This document shows, one piece after another, positions 32,893 through 44,763 of a stretch of DNA of 64,000 nucleotides. The stretch lies in the NCBI GenBank assembly GCA_023362775.1, contig JALMGJ010000017.1, forward strand, positions 19,603,001 through 19,667,000, written 5' to 3'. The notes under the pieces were generated by a model, which saw only the letters and a program-made list of their open reading frames with translations, made no database searches and was not told the origin of the DNA. Both the position numbers and the translations under genes were made by a program. This DNA comes from Charina bottae (taxonomy: Eukaryota > Chordata > Lepidosauria > Squamata > Charinaidae). How positions within the stretch are numbered: the stretch's first letter is position 1; every line of letters starts with the position of its first letter.

Positions 32893-33117
32893 TGTCTGTC
32901 TGTCTGTCTGTCTGTCTGTTGACTCTTGGCGACTGCCTAGACAAATCCCTGCAGTTTACTTGGCAAGAGCTTGGAAGTGGTTTGCCATTGCCTCCTTCCG
33001 AGGGCTGAGAGACTGGCCCGAGGTCACCCAGAGGGCTTCGTGCCTAAGGTGGGACTAGAACACACAGTCTCCCTGCTTCTAGCCCAGTACATTAACCACT
33101 AGACCAAACTGGCTCTC
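32893..33117 (-). repeat. (TGTC)n tract plus antisense tRNA-type SINE
   Basis: About seven TGTC units are followed by an antisense SINE. On the minus strand its head is AGAGCCAGTTTGGTCTAGTG with box B-like TGTGTTCTAGTCCCACC, shared with the 5216 and 19033 SINEs. The body differs: it carries GAGGCAATGGCAAACCACTT and ends at CGCCAAGAGTC. It is a related SINE with a different 3' module. Confidence 0.75.
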
Positions 33118-33119
33118 AT

Positions 33120-34950
33120 TGTTCTTAACTTCACATATAGATTAACACTTAGGAATTAGGGCTCTAGAGCACATCAGATTCATTTCTGAAAAAGTGCTTC
33201 TAGGGATGCAGATCTAGCACTTGCCTGCAACCCCTTTCCTTAATGGACAGTCCTTCATGCCACATAAAACTGCACAATGTGCTAGAATAAAAAGCAATTC
33301 AGTCCAGAGAAAATAGTTCTGCAGCAAGGTGTTTTAGTTTTTTATAAATAGGTCTATAAATAATACATGTCTATTTTTGCTGTTCTCATTGCTATTGATA
33401 TGCAGCAGAGGTCCTTGGAGTTTAAATCTGCAGATATTTTTATTGCTTCAGGTCACTGCTGTGTTACTTTGTACAAATAGTACCCAGTGGGGCTCCCCCA
33501 GCATATGTTGATTTTTGCATGCCTCGGTGGAGATCTTGAAAAGGCAACCCATCATGTGTTCTGAGCGGCTTCTACCTGTCTTTAGATTTTGCTAAGTGCC
33601 TGCTTTTATGGATCAACGGAAGAGCCTAGATTGCTCTGTAATTTAGAGATTTTAGGCCCAAATGCTGGATGTCAGCCTAATAGGTGATGGGTAATCAAAC
33701 TCTGAAGGAATTACCAATTTTTCTTTTTTCGTTTTTCAAACTGAGGCTTCTGTGGCCATTTCATGAAACTGTCAGACAAAATAGCAATGATTATTTTATG
33801 TTTACTTTATTCAGACGTCAACAGCATACGCAGCAGTGAAAAATTGGGACATGCAATCCAGCCATGGACTGTTAACTAGGAAAATATTTTAGTCAATTTA
33901 ATCGTCTGCCTTAGTTTTTAAAGCTCTCCAATATAAAATACAAAGCAATGATAATACGGTAACATGATATCAGGTGGCAAACCAGAAATCTAACTGAATA
34001 TAACTTCTAATAACTTGAGAATTCTCAACCGCATCCATTGTAACTACTATATCAAATAAAAATGTGCATTCTAAATCAGATGGAAATGAATGGAAATAGA
34101 ACCTTGTAGAATTGTTCACGGAAATCCTTTGAATTTGAACTGAGCTGAAATTACTCACTGATTTTTTTGAACCATTATTTGCAGCAGCCCCAGAAAGTGC
34201 CTTTCTTTTAAAATGTGTTTTTCAGCACTTCTTGGAAAATGTTCACACCTTTCTTTTACATTAACCCTCTTTTCCTTCACCCTCCTTTTCCTGTAGTTAT
34301 GTCAATCCTGTAGGCCATGATTGGTTGAACATGGCTACTGTGTGAAAGATATGCTAATGAAAGTCAGACCCAAGATGGCAATGGGGCTGAGGCACGCTAA
34401 TAGCAGTTCCTTCACAAACCTTCTTTCTGCCACAGGAACGTCAGATCTCATATTGGCGTCTTATTCTCATTGCTGTTACTGGGGACAAGGAATGCCAAAT
34501 CAGGCCAGGATAATGCTGTGCTGCTTACCATATTGTTAGGTGCTGGTGTGAGAAGTGTCTACAATCTTGTGAGACAGATTGTTGATTGGGTAGTTTTGGT
34601 GGTTATTTTTATTTCCCCCCCCCTCTGTATCGAGGAAAGCATCCTATTAGGCAGAGGTTGTAGTGAAATGGAATGCATGCTTTCTGTTCCATAGTGTTTG
34701 CCCTTAAACTGGGATTGGCAATTTAGTCCCGGAGCTACATGTGGCCTTTGAATTCCCTTTTAATGGCCCTAAAAACCCACTGGTTGCTGAAAAGTAAAGG
34801 CACAGTTTCCTGCCATTTTGAGATGGGAAGTAGATAGAAACTGTAATGTAAGCCCTAAGTATATGACAATTAAAAACCCCAAACCCTCCTCATCCCAAAC
34901 ACATCTCTGATGACTGCCTCCCTTCATGTAAATTTGTGCCATATACTGTA
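33120..34950. other. No recognised feature
   Basis: Unassigned. Around 34720-34760 the phrase GGAGCTACATGTGGCCTTTG hints at a very old hAT fragment, not enough to call. Confidence 0.4.
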
Positions 34951-34952
34951 TT

Positions 34953-35227
34953 TGTTAGCCTTCTCAGGTAGACCAGACAGGAAACACGACCAGATGAACT
35001 AATTCTACTTTATTGTAAGGCTACATTAACAGAATCTTGCAAGTCTGAAAATATAAATCTCCTGCCGTCTCTTTTTACAGCTTGATAAGTTAGGGATGAT
35101 CCTTTCTGAGTTTCTTTCTGTGTCCGTTATGTAGCTGCGGGCTCCCCTCCACTTTTATCTGATTGTTCCCTAGGCAGCATCTCTTCCACCACCCCCACTC
35201 CCAAGGTCATTCTCACATACCATTACA
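34953..35227 (-). mobile_element. Solo retroviral LTR, antisense
   Basis: A complete copy of the 16770 family in reverse: on + it runs from TGTTAGCCTTCTCAGG to CACATACCATTACA, with CTACTTTATTGT marking the complement of AATAAAGTAG. Possible degraded 5-bp duplication (GTATT / ATATT). No viral genes nearby. Confidence 0.8.
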
Positions 35228-35240
35228 ATATTAGATTAGG

Positions 35241-35470
35241 AAGAATAGAATAGAATAGAATAGAATAGAATAGAATAACTTTATTGTCATCCCACTATAC
35301 ACCAAGTGCACAATAGAATGAAATTTCGTTGCAGTTGGCTCACAATTTCAGTCAAACAGTAAAATACTAATATAACCCACAGTTACTATAAAATATACAT
35401 TCTTTAGCTCACAATTTCAGTCAAACACTAAAATACTAATAAAAAAATCCATAGTTACTATAAAATAAAA
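35241..35470 (-). mobile_element. CR1-like LINE 3' end with (AATAG)n tail, antisense
   Basis: Starts with an (AATAG)n run, then TTTATTGTCATCCCACTATA and GAATGAAATTTCGTTGCAG. On the minus strand that is a LINE 3' end finishing in ATTCT repeats. Beyond it, a 69-bp unit (GCTCACAATTTCAGTCAAAC) is tandemly duplicated at 35338 and 35407. The link to the snake CR1/L3 tails is from recall. Confidence 0.55.
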
Positions 35471-35733
35471 TAAAATAAAATAAAATAAAATAAAATAAAA
35501 TAAAATAAAATAATAAAATAAAATAAAATAAAATAAAATAAAATAAAATAAAATAATAAAATAAAATAAAATAAAATAAAATAAAATAAAATAATAAAAT
35601 AAAATAAAATAAAATAAAATAAAATAATAAAATAAAATAATAAAATAAAATAAAATAAAATAAAAAAATAAAATAAAATAAAATAAAATAAAATAAAATA
35701 AAATAAAATAAAATAAAATAAAATAAAATAAAA
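35460..35733. repeat. (AAAAT)n microsatellite, about 275 bp
   Basis: More than 50 AAAAT units, with several single AAT or AAAAAAT interruptions. The complement reads as false FILFYFILFY protein. It continues directly from a TAAAATAAAAT seed at the end of the preceding repeat. Confidence 0.98.
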
Positions 35734-35964
35734 TGAGCACCTGGCTGCCATTTTGTAAATGGGAAAGCTTCTCCTTACCGCCATTTTAGGAGACCACCTG
35801 CAACATGTTCTCAAAATTCCAAATGTGCCCACCAGGACAAAAAGGGGAGGCAATTATGTTGGAAAAAAAAATGAATGCTAGATTGTCTCCACAAAATTGC
35901 AATTGGATTCAGCTCAGGAAGAATTTACTTAGTTTGCAAACAAATTTTCCCCAAGCCAAAGCTG

Positions 35965-36060
35965 TTGTTTGTTTATTTGGATTTAGAGGCCACCCAACTC
36001 CCAGACAACTCTGGGTGGCTTACATTTTAAAATAAAGAAACAATAAAATGAAGAGGAACC
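35965..36060 (-). mobile_element. L2/CR1-type LINE 3' end, antisense
   Basis: GTTTATTTGGATTTAGAGGC followed by CACCCAACTCC and ACTCTGGGTGGCTTACATTT, the complement of the usual L2-like tail. Confidence 0.65.
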
Positions 36061-36334
36061 CCCCACACTTTATTTTATAGTATAAATTGGCCAGCATTCC
36101 AAACAAACACAGAAATCCTGAGGCGGATTCCAGTGGTGGAAAACAAGATACTCCCATAGCACCTGTGGAAGACACACATTGGAAATCAGCCAAAATATCA
36201 TGAGAGAGTACTCCAAATCTCATGAGGTGAGTGTTTTCAGCAGGTCTCAGTCTTTAATAGTTGGAATTTTGGATGAAAAGCTGACACAACTTGAATTTCC
36301 AAGCATTAGTCCCATTAGTTCTAGTCCTACCATT

Positions 36335-36412
36335 AGCCAGCGCATGCTGGCTGGGGAATTCTGGGAGTTGAAGTCCATACAGCTTAAAGTTGCCAAGGTT
36401 GAGAAATACTGT
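36335..36412. mobile_element. Half of a palindromic hAT MITE
   Basis: Matches the right half of the 30531-30664 element: CTGGCTGGGGAATTCTGGGA, GTTGAAGTCCATACAGC, AGTTGCCAAGGTTGAGAAAT, ACTG. The left half is missing or highly diverged, so no duplication can be seen. Confidence 0.75.
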
Positions 36413-37160
36413 ATTAGACCGAATGATGCCGCTGCTGCAAACAGTGGAGGGAGAAATGGGGCAGAGCTGAAGGAGAACTGTGTGTGCAATATAGGCTTTC
36501 TGCATCCAAGCTGACCAGTTGTCCTCAGGTTCAGTAGAAGACTGTGTCCAATTGCTAATACTCATTTTGGCTCCATATTTGAAATGGGTTAGTTGACTTT
36601 GCCTTGGGCAACAGATTTATATGGTGTTGACCCTAGTTAGGCTGGCCTCAGTCTATCTGTTTCTAGCCTGATAATCAGTGGATTCATGTTGTGAAGATGC
36701 AGTCACTACAACCTATAGCAACTCCAGAGTCTCAAGAGTCAGGGATTCTACTACCCTGCAACTTAAGTAAAGTCCCTGACTTCATAGAGAGGCTTATGCC
36801 AGAAGAAAGATGGATGCTGGATTTCACATACCATGAAAAATAGGAGCTCAGACATAAGAATCTTATAGTCACAGAGTTGAAAGGGGCAGTTAACTCACCC
36901 TGCTTAGAGCAGGAATATGAATTAAAGCATCCCAAACAGATGGTTGTCTAGCCTCTGCTTGTACACATCCATAGGTATACAGTATATGAACGTTCCACCA
37001 AAAGTTGAATAAATATGTTAATTCCTTCACTTAAGTCAATGGGAGTCTCAAAGCCATTCTTTCTAGCAGGATCGCACCCTCATTTTACAACCTTGTTTCA
37101 AGGTAGTAAATTTTGTTTAATTCCCATACGGAATAGCATCTTGGAATGTATGAGTGCTCC

Positions 37161-37181
37161 GTGTGTGTGTGTGTGTGTGTG

Positions 37182-37217
<36 letters not shown>
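37161..37217. repeat. (GT)n-(AAT)n compound microsatellite
   Basis: About 11 GT units followed by about 11 AAT units. Confidence 0.97.
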
Positions 37218-37222
<5 letters not shown>

Positions 37223-37529
37223 GTGCCTTAATAAAAAATAAAGAATCATAGGTGTCTTATGTATATTATCCACTGTAGTTACTGGTTTTCCTACTTAAAA
37301 AGTGTCTCTTTGTGTCTGTGCCTATAGTATATGTATGAAGAATGCTAGTGATAAATATTGGGGAGTGGATTTGAGATTAACCTATCTAAAATCTGCAGTA
37401 GTTTTGTGCTGAATTTTCGTGGTGTTTGATTTTCTCTGCAAAATCTGTTGTTTTGAAGTGTATGGAAAGATCAGCATAAGAAAACTCCTACCTTTCAGCT
37501 GTATATATTTTTTGCTTCTTCTTAGCTTT

Positions 37530-37770
37530 ACTGCTGTGAGCTGATGCATATGCAAATACATGTTAAAAGACTCTTTTTAAACCCACTTCACTGTGTGCTG
37601 ATGTGTATAAATGCTTGCCTTTTAAAACAAATGCAGAATTAAAAGACTCATTTTTTAGGCTATTGCTGTACACTAATGCTCATTAAAAGGCTCTTTTTAA
37701 AGCTCATTACTGTGCACTGATGTGCATTTAAAGTCCATCGTTGTGTGCTGATGCACAGCAATGCCTAGGA
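37530..37770. repeat. Degenerate minisatellite
   Basis: Four to five imperfect copies of a 45-65 bp unit, each with a CTGTG..CTGATG segment and most with AAAAG(A/G)CTCTTTTT and CTCATTAC-like parts. Copies begin near 37535, 37590, 37665, 37708 and 37740. Confidence 0.6.
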
Positions 37771-37985
37771 TGTTATAAACAAATTCCTGAAACATGCATC
37801 ACTGGTCAATGAACTGTTTTATAACTTTTGAATGTCCACTGGGAGGTTGGATAGTTAAAACAGGGGTGATTTTTGAGGAATGCAAAAATGTTTTCATAAC
37901 CAAATTGCTGACCCAGCTCAACAATGGTATGATATCCATTTTCAAAAGGGTATAGCCTCAGACCAACAAATATTACCCTTCAATG

Positions 37986-38256
37986 CAGAGCTTTCCAAAC
38001 TGTGTGTCGTGACACAAAAGTGTGTTGCCACACACAGTCTGGTGTGTCGCCACACAACCCGGAAGCGCTGATCATAATCAGCGCTTCCGGGTTTTCCCAC
38101 GGTGACACACCAATGGTGGCGCGCAAAAACCCGAAAGCGGCAACAGCGCTTCCGGGATTTTGCACACTGCCGCAACGGCAGCACTTCCGGGTTTTCCCGC
38201 GGCAACACACCAACGGCGGTTGGTGTGTCGCCACGGGAAAACTTTGGAAAGCCCTG
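37986..38256. mobile_element. CpG-rich hAT MITE family, copy 3
   Basis: A 271-bp element from CAGAGCTTTCCAAACTGTG to ACTTTGGAAAGCCCTG, with a perfect 8-bp duplication CTTCAATG (37978-37985 and 38257-38264). The core holds repeated CGCTTCCGGG/TTTTCCC blocks, one of them as the palindrome GAAGCGCTGATCATAATCAG around 38060-38090, and GTGTGTCGCCAC motifs. The core differs from the other three copies, but the ends and motif set are shared. Confidence 0.93.
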
Positions 38257-38264
38257 CTTCAATG

Positions 38265-41250
38265 CTAATAATGTAAAGTTTGGGGTAGGGGGAGAGAGTG
38301 CTGAAGATGGATTTTCATTTCAAGTTTTAAATAATAAAAAAAAGAGATAATAATACAATTGAGTTTAACTCTTGAGTTTAACTCTTGATTGACTACATAG
38401 ACATGTCCATGTTGCTTCTTGGCAACACTAACAGAAAGGGATTTGTCAGAATCTTTTTCAGGGGGGCTTTTTCAACTTTTCATTCTAGGTCCTGGGTTTC
38501 TCTGGTGGTTTCCCATCCAAGTGGTTTGCTTAGCTTTGAGCCCACACAAGGTGAGTCATATCCTGCTACCTCCTAATATACAACTTTTGTTAAAAATTAA
38601 TAATGTGCCAAAATCAGCCTTGTGATTTTTTCAAAAGGTGTCTTCCCCTGCAAAGTATATTTTGTTTTTCTACCATATTCTCAGGGTATTTGAAACATTC
38701 ATTCAAACTTCTCTTGGCTGTTTCTGAACATACAATATAATTTGAGGGTGAAGGGTATCCTGCTAGTGGTCTTGCTTTCTGTACCATCTTTTTCCATCAC
38801 TCTAAAGCCTCCTGGGCTGCCCATACACAATCTCAAAAAGTCTGATATCAGAGATACTTTTGAGACGTTTTCCCTTGGCATGGGGTGATGTACTGTATAA
38901 TTTCCATAACTATTATCCCCATACAGAGAAAAGATGAAGGGGGTTCTGTGCACAATAGATTATGGAATTTGCTGATTCCACAAGAATTGTTGCAATTAAT
39001 TGTCTGCATTGTGTATCTGTCTGAGCATAGTCCTTGTCTTTGCAGAGATATCTTCTCCTAAAACTCTCTCCCTTATGCTCTCTTCCCCACTTGACCATTT
39101 CCCAACCCTAGATCTCCAGGAAGCACCCATCATATATATTTATGGAGCACCATGAATGGGAATGAGGGACATTGTAGTACAACAATTCCAGGACATTCAG
39201 GGCTGGGCAAAACTTCCCTTCTGGCTAGTCTAATACTACATTTGATCCTCTACTCTTCTGCTTTCCTTCTTAATCGGTCCAAGAATAAATCCATGTATGT
39301 TCTGAGGAAGCCTTTCTTCTATAGTTCTTGCCAATGGATTATCAGCAGTACTCAGTTATATATCTAGTCCTTCATCTGAATAATTACCAAAGAGGCTCTC
39401 CCTCCATCATTCATATCAGTGGAATTTCTCCTGAATTAGCTTTGAGAGAGGATTCATTGCTAAAGAGAAAGCCTGAGGTTTTTACACTCTGTATTGCAGA
39501 CTAGCAGTGCTACAGCAGTGAAAGCAGGCAGAGGAGGGGTAGAGGTACTTCATAAACATTTTGTTTCCTGCCAACAGGTGGGCATGAGAACATGGTTGCA
39601 TCTCCAAATTTCCTTTGAAGTGTAACCACATCTGCCCCTTCCCCTGGCATGATAACCAATGATAAAGATTGTCTAACAGGATGATATGATGGTATAGATC
39701 TTCATTATTCAATGTTACAAGAAAGAAGGAGGAGTGGCTGTGGAGTTACATATTTGGTTCATTGTCATATTGTTGTTTGTTTGGATGGGAAACTTGCAAT
39801 CATCTTTAGTTTTTCCCTAAGTAGCTAGTGCAGGCTCTGCTGTTGATTCCTGCTGCATCCCTTTCCTCAGAGTTCAACTTTTGGCCCCAAAGTGGTAGTT
39901 TAAGGATGGGTAAAAGGTTTCCAGAAATAGATTCATCTGGTCAGATGCACCTGCTTATGATTCAGTGAAATTTCAGCTGATGTTTCAGTGAAATTTCTTC
40001 CTATAGGAAGCAACGAGGCTGTCCCACATAGCCAATCAAAACTGGCTATGTAATGACATCAGAAAGGGCAAATAAAACTATTCTGAAGAAGGGCAGTAGC
40101 TATAAATGTTGTGCCTTCTGGAAAATTGAAACCTGGGAACATAGGTGAGTAGGATAAACTCATGATTACACTTAAACCTTTTTGGGATGTTGATGTCCTT
40201 CCCTCTGTCTGCTACTTGATTTCAGGTCCAATTTTTCTAAGAGATCCTTTGAATTTAATTTATTCTGATGCAGAGATATCAGTTGGGGGAAGGGAAGGTT
40301 TGAATCAGTCTTTGTATTTGCACCATAACAACTCTTGATTTCAGGTGCGCATGCTCATTTTTATTTCCAAACTGTGAAAAGCACTGCTCAGCTTAAGTAG
40401 CTGTTCATGGGGCATCAGACTTGCTCCAAAATGAAGTGGAGTCTTTTTCATTTAAATGTTTCCAGCATTTCAGGGAAGGGCTTGAGCTTTTGAAAGGAAT
40501 ACACTGTGGATGTGCTATGGGATAGACATTTTAGACCCGGGCTAAATGTTCTCTTCCAATGGCTTTACTTGCTTCAAAAAATGGGTAGCTCTGCTACATT
40601 TGGAGACTGCAGCTTAAAAATATCCTGAAGGCTCTACGACTCCAAGAGCTTCATTCGTTCAATCTTGCTCTGTTTCTTATGAAAAGAATCCTTTCATTTT
40701 GCAATGCAATATAAGATAGCAGGGTTTCCTCAAAAATGGGATGGGTCTAATAGGCCTATATTCTTCCACAAAGCTTTACAATATAAAGGCAATCTCATTC
40801 CCAGATCCTAGTGGATAATATGCTGTCAGCCAATGAGAAGCTCCTCCTAGCCCATTTGAGTTTAACATTGCAACAAAATGAATGTAATCATTGCAAACAG
40901 TTGTAGATTTAGTAAAGCTAGTGGCCTGAATTGAATTGATGGACTCCGCAAAGCTGTTTTGCAGCTGGAATTTCTGTCCCAGCAAGAAAACTTTGTTTTT
41001 CAGGAGATTAGCATTTTGTACAAATTAGTCCCTGAGCTCAACAGTTGCAAAGATCAACTCATTGGCAGTATTCTTCCCTAAAGTGTTATTGTACTAATTA
41101 ATGCAATATACCCACAGCCAAAAAGTCAGCTAATTACTTAGCTCTGATTGTTGATACCCAGCTTTTCTTCCAGAGCATCATAAGTGAATAAATGAAGTGG
41201 ATTGGCCTCTCTATTAGGAACTGAACCAATCTTCTGGTGGGATCCTTCAG
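38265..41250. other. No recognised feature
   Basis: About 3 kb of apparently unique AT-rich sequence. No open frame over about 85 codons, no terminal repeats and no simple repeat of note beyond a short GAGTTTAACTCTT duplication at 38361-38390. Confidence 0.45.
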
Positions 41251-41257
41251 GTTAGTT

Positions 41258-41440
41258 ATTTATTTAGATCATTTATATGCCACCAAATACTCTTCATGGT
41301 TCTGGGTAATTTACAAAAATACAAGAAAAACAATAATAAAATCCTCATTAAAAACGAGAACTATAAAACATGAAAATCTAAAACAATAAACTTGCAACAT
41401 TAAAACAGCAGAACATTAAAAGGCCTGGTATTTTATTATT
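41258..41440 (-). mobile_element. L2/CR1-type LINE 3' end, antisense
   Basis: TTATTTATTTAGATCATTTA, then GGTTCTGGGTAATTTACAAA and a run of AAAACAATAATAAAA, the worn complement of an L2-like 3' end. Confidence 0.55.
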
Positions 41441-41936
41441 TATTCATCCAAACACCTGCCAAGTGCAAGCTGCTGTCATGGGCTGGGAACAGAGTAGCCA
41501 AAGGGCCACCTGCTCCTGTCTCTATCTGCCTGGCAGCCAAGATTCACCAGCAATTGTTGTGGGAGGCACATTCTGGTTTTCTGAAGTTCAGTACAATCTC
41601 ATTTGATCTTCATTTTCTATACTATGAGGTAGACTGAATACATTTCCCAAATATTCTGATCCATTTTTATCACATTCAAAAATGTATTGTGAAAGCACCA
41701 TGAATATGAACTTTGGCTTCTGGTTTGTTTACTGGGCAGATTAAAAGTATAATAACAATAGACCAGAAAAAGATCTTGAAAAAGGTAATTCCCACCCAAT
41801 CTCAATGTCTATGAAAAAATGCTGTAGCCATCAGAGAAACCTTTTGTAGTAGTATGTCTAGAATTCTCTTTGGTGAAATAATGTAGACACCTTTGATGTT
41901 TTTCTTAGGCACCCAAATTTATAACCTGTTGGTATA

Positions 41937-42128
41937 TGTGAACCCTCCCAGGTAAACCAGGCAGGAAACATGACCAGATGAGCTACTTCTACTTTATTGT
42001 TAGGTTACATTAACAGAATCTTGCAAGTCTGAAAGTACAAATCTTCCACCCTCCCCAATTAATGCTTGAGTAGTTAGGATGGGTACTTCCTAAGTTTCTT
42101 TCTCTGTCCGTTACTCTGCCCAATTTTG
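41937..42128 (-). mobile_element. Retroviral LTR, partial, antisense
   Basis: Aligns from its outer end (TGTGAACCCTCCCAGG) through CTACTTTATTGTTAGG to TTTCTTTCTCTGTCCGTTA with the 34953 LTR. It then runs into BovB sequence near 42130 before the LTR is complete. Confidence 0.75.
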
Positions 42129-42576
42129 ATTGGTGTACCAGTTACAGCTCCAGCAAAGGAGATCGTTACCTTGTCTTGGTGCTGGAGCTTGAGCACCTCA
42201 ATGACACCATGAGCTAAACCGTGAAGGGACACCCAAGACGGGAAGGTCATGGCAGAGAGGTCAGACTAAATACAATCCCTGGGGAAGGTAACGGCAACCC
42301 ACCCCAGTATTCTTGCCGTGAAAACTAAATGGATCAGTACAACCAGAGATATGCTGGTATACCATCGGAAGATGGGACTCCCAGGACGGAAGATGGTCAA
42401 AATGCTACTAGGGAGGAACAGAGGATACGGTCAACTAGCCCCAGATGTGATGACACAGCTAGCTCAAAGCCGAAAGGATGGTTAGCGGCCGACGGTGCTG
42501 GTGGTGAACGACGAACGAATGACGAATCCAATGTTCTAACGATCAACACACCATAGGAACCTGGAATGTAAGATCT

Positions 42577-43083
42577 ATGAGCCAGGGCAAATTGGACGTG
42601 GTTATTGGTGAGATGGCAAGATTAAATATACACATGTTGGGTATCAGTGAACTGAAATGGACTGGAATGGGCCACTTCACATCAGATGAACACCAGATCT
42701 ACTACTGTGGACAAGAGGACCACAGAAGAAATGCAATAGCCAACATAATCAATAATAAAGTGGCTAAAGCAGTGCTTGGATACAATCCAAAGAACAATAG
42801 AATGATCTCAATTCGAATTCAGGGTAAGCCATTTAACATCACAGTGATCCAAATATATGCCCCAACCACAGATGCTGAAGAAGCAGAAGTAGATCAGTTC
42901 TATGAGGATCTGTAGCACCTACTAGATAATACGCCAAAAAGAGATGTTATTTTCATTATAGGAGACTGGAATGCTAAGGTAAGTAGTCAAATGACACCTG
43001 GAATTACAGGCAAGCATGGTCTGGGAGAACAAAATGAAGTGGGACATAGGCTGATAGAATTTTGCCAAGACAATTCACTGTGA
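42577..43083 (+). pseudogene. BovB endonuclease domain, broken
   Basis: The APE-type endonuclease part: MSQGKLDVVIGEMARLNIH, then SELKWTGMG with the catalytic Glu, then IQIYAPTTD. A TAG interrupts the frame at 42913 (EDL*), after which GDWNAKVS continues the domain. A second stop (TGA) lies at 43081. The C-terminal part of the domain with the SDH motif is on the far side of the hAT insertion (about 44880-44920). Confidence 0.88.
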
Positions 43084-43115
43084 ATAACAAACACTCTCTT
43101 CCAGCAACCTAAAAG

Positions 43116-44221
43116 TAGGCTGACCATATTTCCTTCAGACAAAAATGGGACTTTTGGGATGGCAAAACGGGACAGGGTCTTATGCCACCATGCCGGCCTC
43201 CAAACCCCGCCCCCCCAGTCCACGCAATTGGCTCCCACCTGCAAACCCTGCCCCCACCCCACACGATTGGCTCCCGCCTGCAAACCCCGCCCCCATCAGC
43301 GTGATTGGCTCGGATTTTAATTTTTTTCCCCCGATTTTTAAAGGTTTTTTTTTCTTCTAGCAGTAAATGGTGCAGCAGAGCTGGTGTGTTTGGGGGAGGC
43401 CGGCGTACACACACTGTGCACACAGCACCGTCATCGACCGGGGAACAAGGGGCGGGGATGGAGGGGATGGAGGCCCACCACTGCCCCATCCCCCTCGGGC
43501 TTGGCTGAGGGAGGGAGGAGAGTCGCTGCTGCTGCCACTGCCGCAGAGCAGGAGAAGCAGGAGGAGCTGGCTGCGCTCGGCTGCTTCAGCCACACCACTC
43601 CGCCCCTTGCTGCCTGCTGAAGTTCCCCAGGGTGGCCGGCTCCTGCTTCTCCTGCTCGGTGGCCCGAAAACTCTCCTCCCTCGGCCAAGCCTGATCAGAT
43701 GCACATACACACACTCACACACTCACAGGACAGACTGCCCTCTGCAAGAGCCGGCCGTTCTGGGAGGCTTCAGCCACACCACTCCACCCCTCGCCACCCG
43801 CTGAAGCCCCCCAGCATGGCCAGCTCCTGCCAGGGCAGTCTGTCCTGTGAGTGTGTGTGTGTGTGTGTGTGCATCTGATCGGGCTTGGCCGAGGGAGGAG
43901 AGTTGTCGGGCCACCGAGCAGGAGAAGCAGGAGTGGCCACCCTGGGGAGCTTCAGTGGGCAGCAAGGGGCGGAGTGGTGTGGCTGAAGCAGCAGAGCGTT
44001 GCCGGCTTCTCCGGCTCGGCGGCCATACAACTCTCCTCCCTCGGCCAAGCCCGATCAGATGTGCGCGCACACAAACACACATGCACCCCACACCCTCTTT
44101 CTCCAGCCTCCCCATGACCAAATGCACCTGCACCTGTTGCAGGGAGGCTGGAGAAAGAGGGTGTGGGGTGCGTGCATGTGTTTGTATGCGATTACACTGA
44201 GCAAGTAATCCGCACGCGCGT

Positions 44222-44263
<42 letters not shown>

Positions 44264-44763
44264 CCCCCCACACCCTCTCTCTCCAGCCTCCCCGCAACAG
44301 GTGCGGGTGCATTTGGTCATGGGGAGGCTGGAGAAAGAGGGTGTGGGGTGCATGTTTGTGTGTGTGTGTGTGCGCGCGCGATTACACTGAGCAAGTAATC
44401 TGCACGCGCACACACACACACACACTCTTTCCACAACCTTCCCGTGCCTGCTTTCCCTGGCCTCACCACTGCTGGGCAGACAATCTCAGGATCAGGTAAG
44501 GAGGCAGGAACCTGGACTGTGGTGCTGTTTCTGCTGCTGGGCTCGCACGTGGCAACTGGGATTCCAGTTGCTGCGCTGATAGGGCCTCTTCCAGGCTGCC
44601 TCCAATGGCAAGTCCGGCTCCAGTCCTCCTTCCTGTCTTCCTGTCCTTCCCGCCGGGTTTAAAAAAGGGACAAAATTGAGATTTCGATCAAAACGACGGG
44701 ACGGTTGAAAAATGCTAAAATAACGGGACTGTCCCGTTCAAAACGGGACGTATGGTCACCCTA
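43116..44763. mobile_element. Non-autonomous hAT-like element (1648 bp) with nested inverted repeats
   Basis: The termini are TAGGCTGACCATATTTCC and, complemented, TAGGGTGACCATACGTCC. A perfect 8-bp duplication CCTAAAAG (43108-43115 and 44764-44771) flanks it, as for hAT transposons, and removing it restores BovB continuity. There is no transposase. The left part has three units of about 43 bp carrying CTGCAAACCCCGCCCCC and GATTGGCTC. The middle holds a long imperfect inverted repeat (about 43580-43741 against 43832-44003) with AGCAGGAGAAGCAGGAG and TTGGCCGAGGGAGGAGAG. Further alternating inverted and direct copies of CACCCTCTTTCTCCAGCCTC and GATTACACTGAGCAAGTAAT lie at 44080-44410. CA/TG runs lie at the joints. 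Confidence 0.88.
44223..44260. repeat. (CA)n microsatellite
   Basis: About 18 CA units within the hAT-like element. Confidence 0.96.

Larger units (their letters stand above)
36420..37977. other. Unrecognised sequence with simple and degenerate tandem repeats
   Basis: No gene. It contains (GT)n and (AAT)n at 37161-37217 and a degenerate minisatellite at 37530-37770. Confidence 0.45.

Noticed and set aside
35417..35853. Hydrophobic FILFYFILFY frames that could look like membrane proteins
   Set aside because: They are the complement of the (AAAAT)n tract.
40000..40150. CCAAT-like and AATAAA-like motifs that might mark a small gene
   Set aside because: Such short motifs are expected by chance, and no open frame or splice pattern goes with them.
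43357..44434. Multiple proline/serine- or cysteine-rich frames of 60-182 codons
   Set aside because: They lie in the non-coding hAT-like element with inverted repeats and CA/TG tracts; no motif supports coding.
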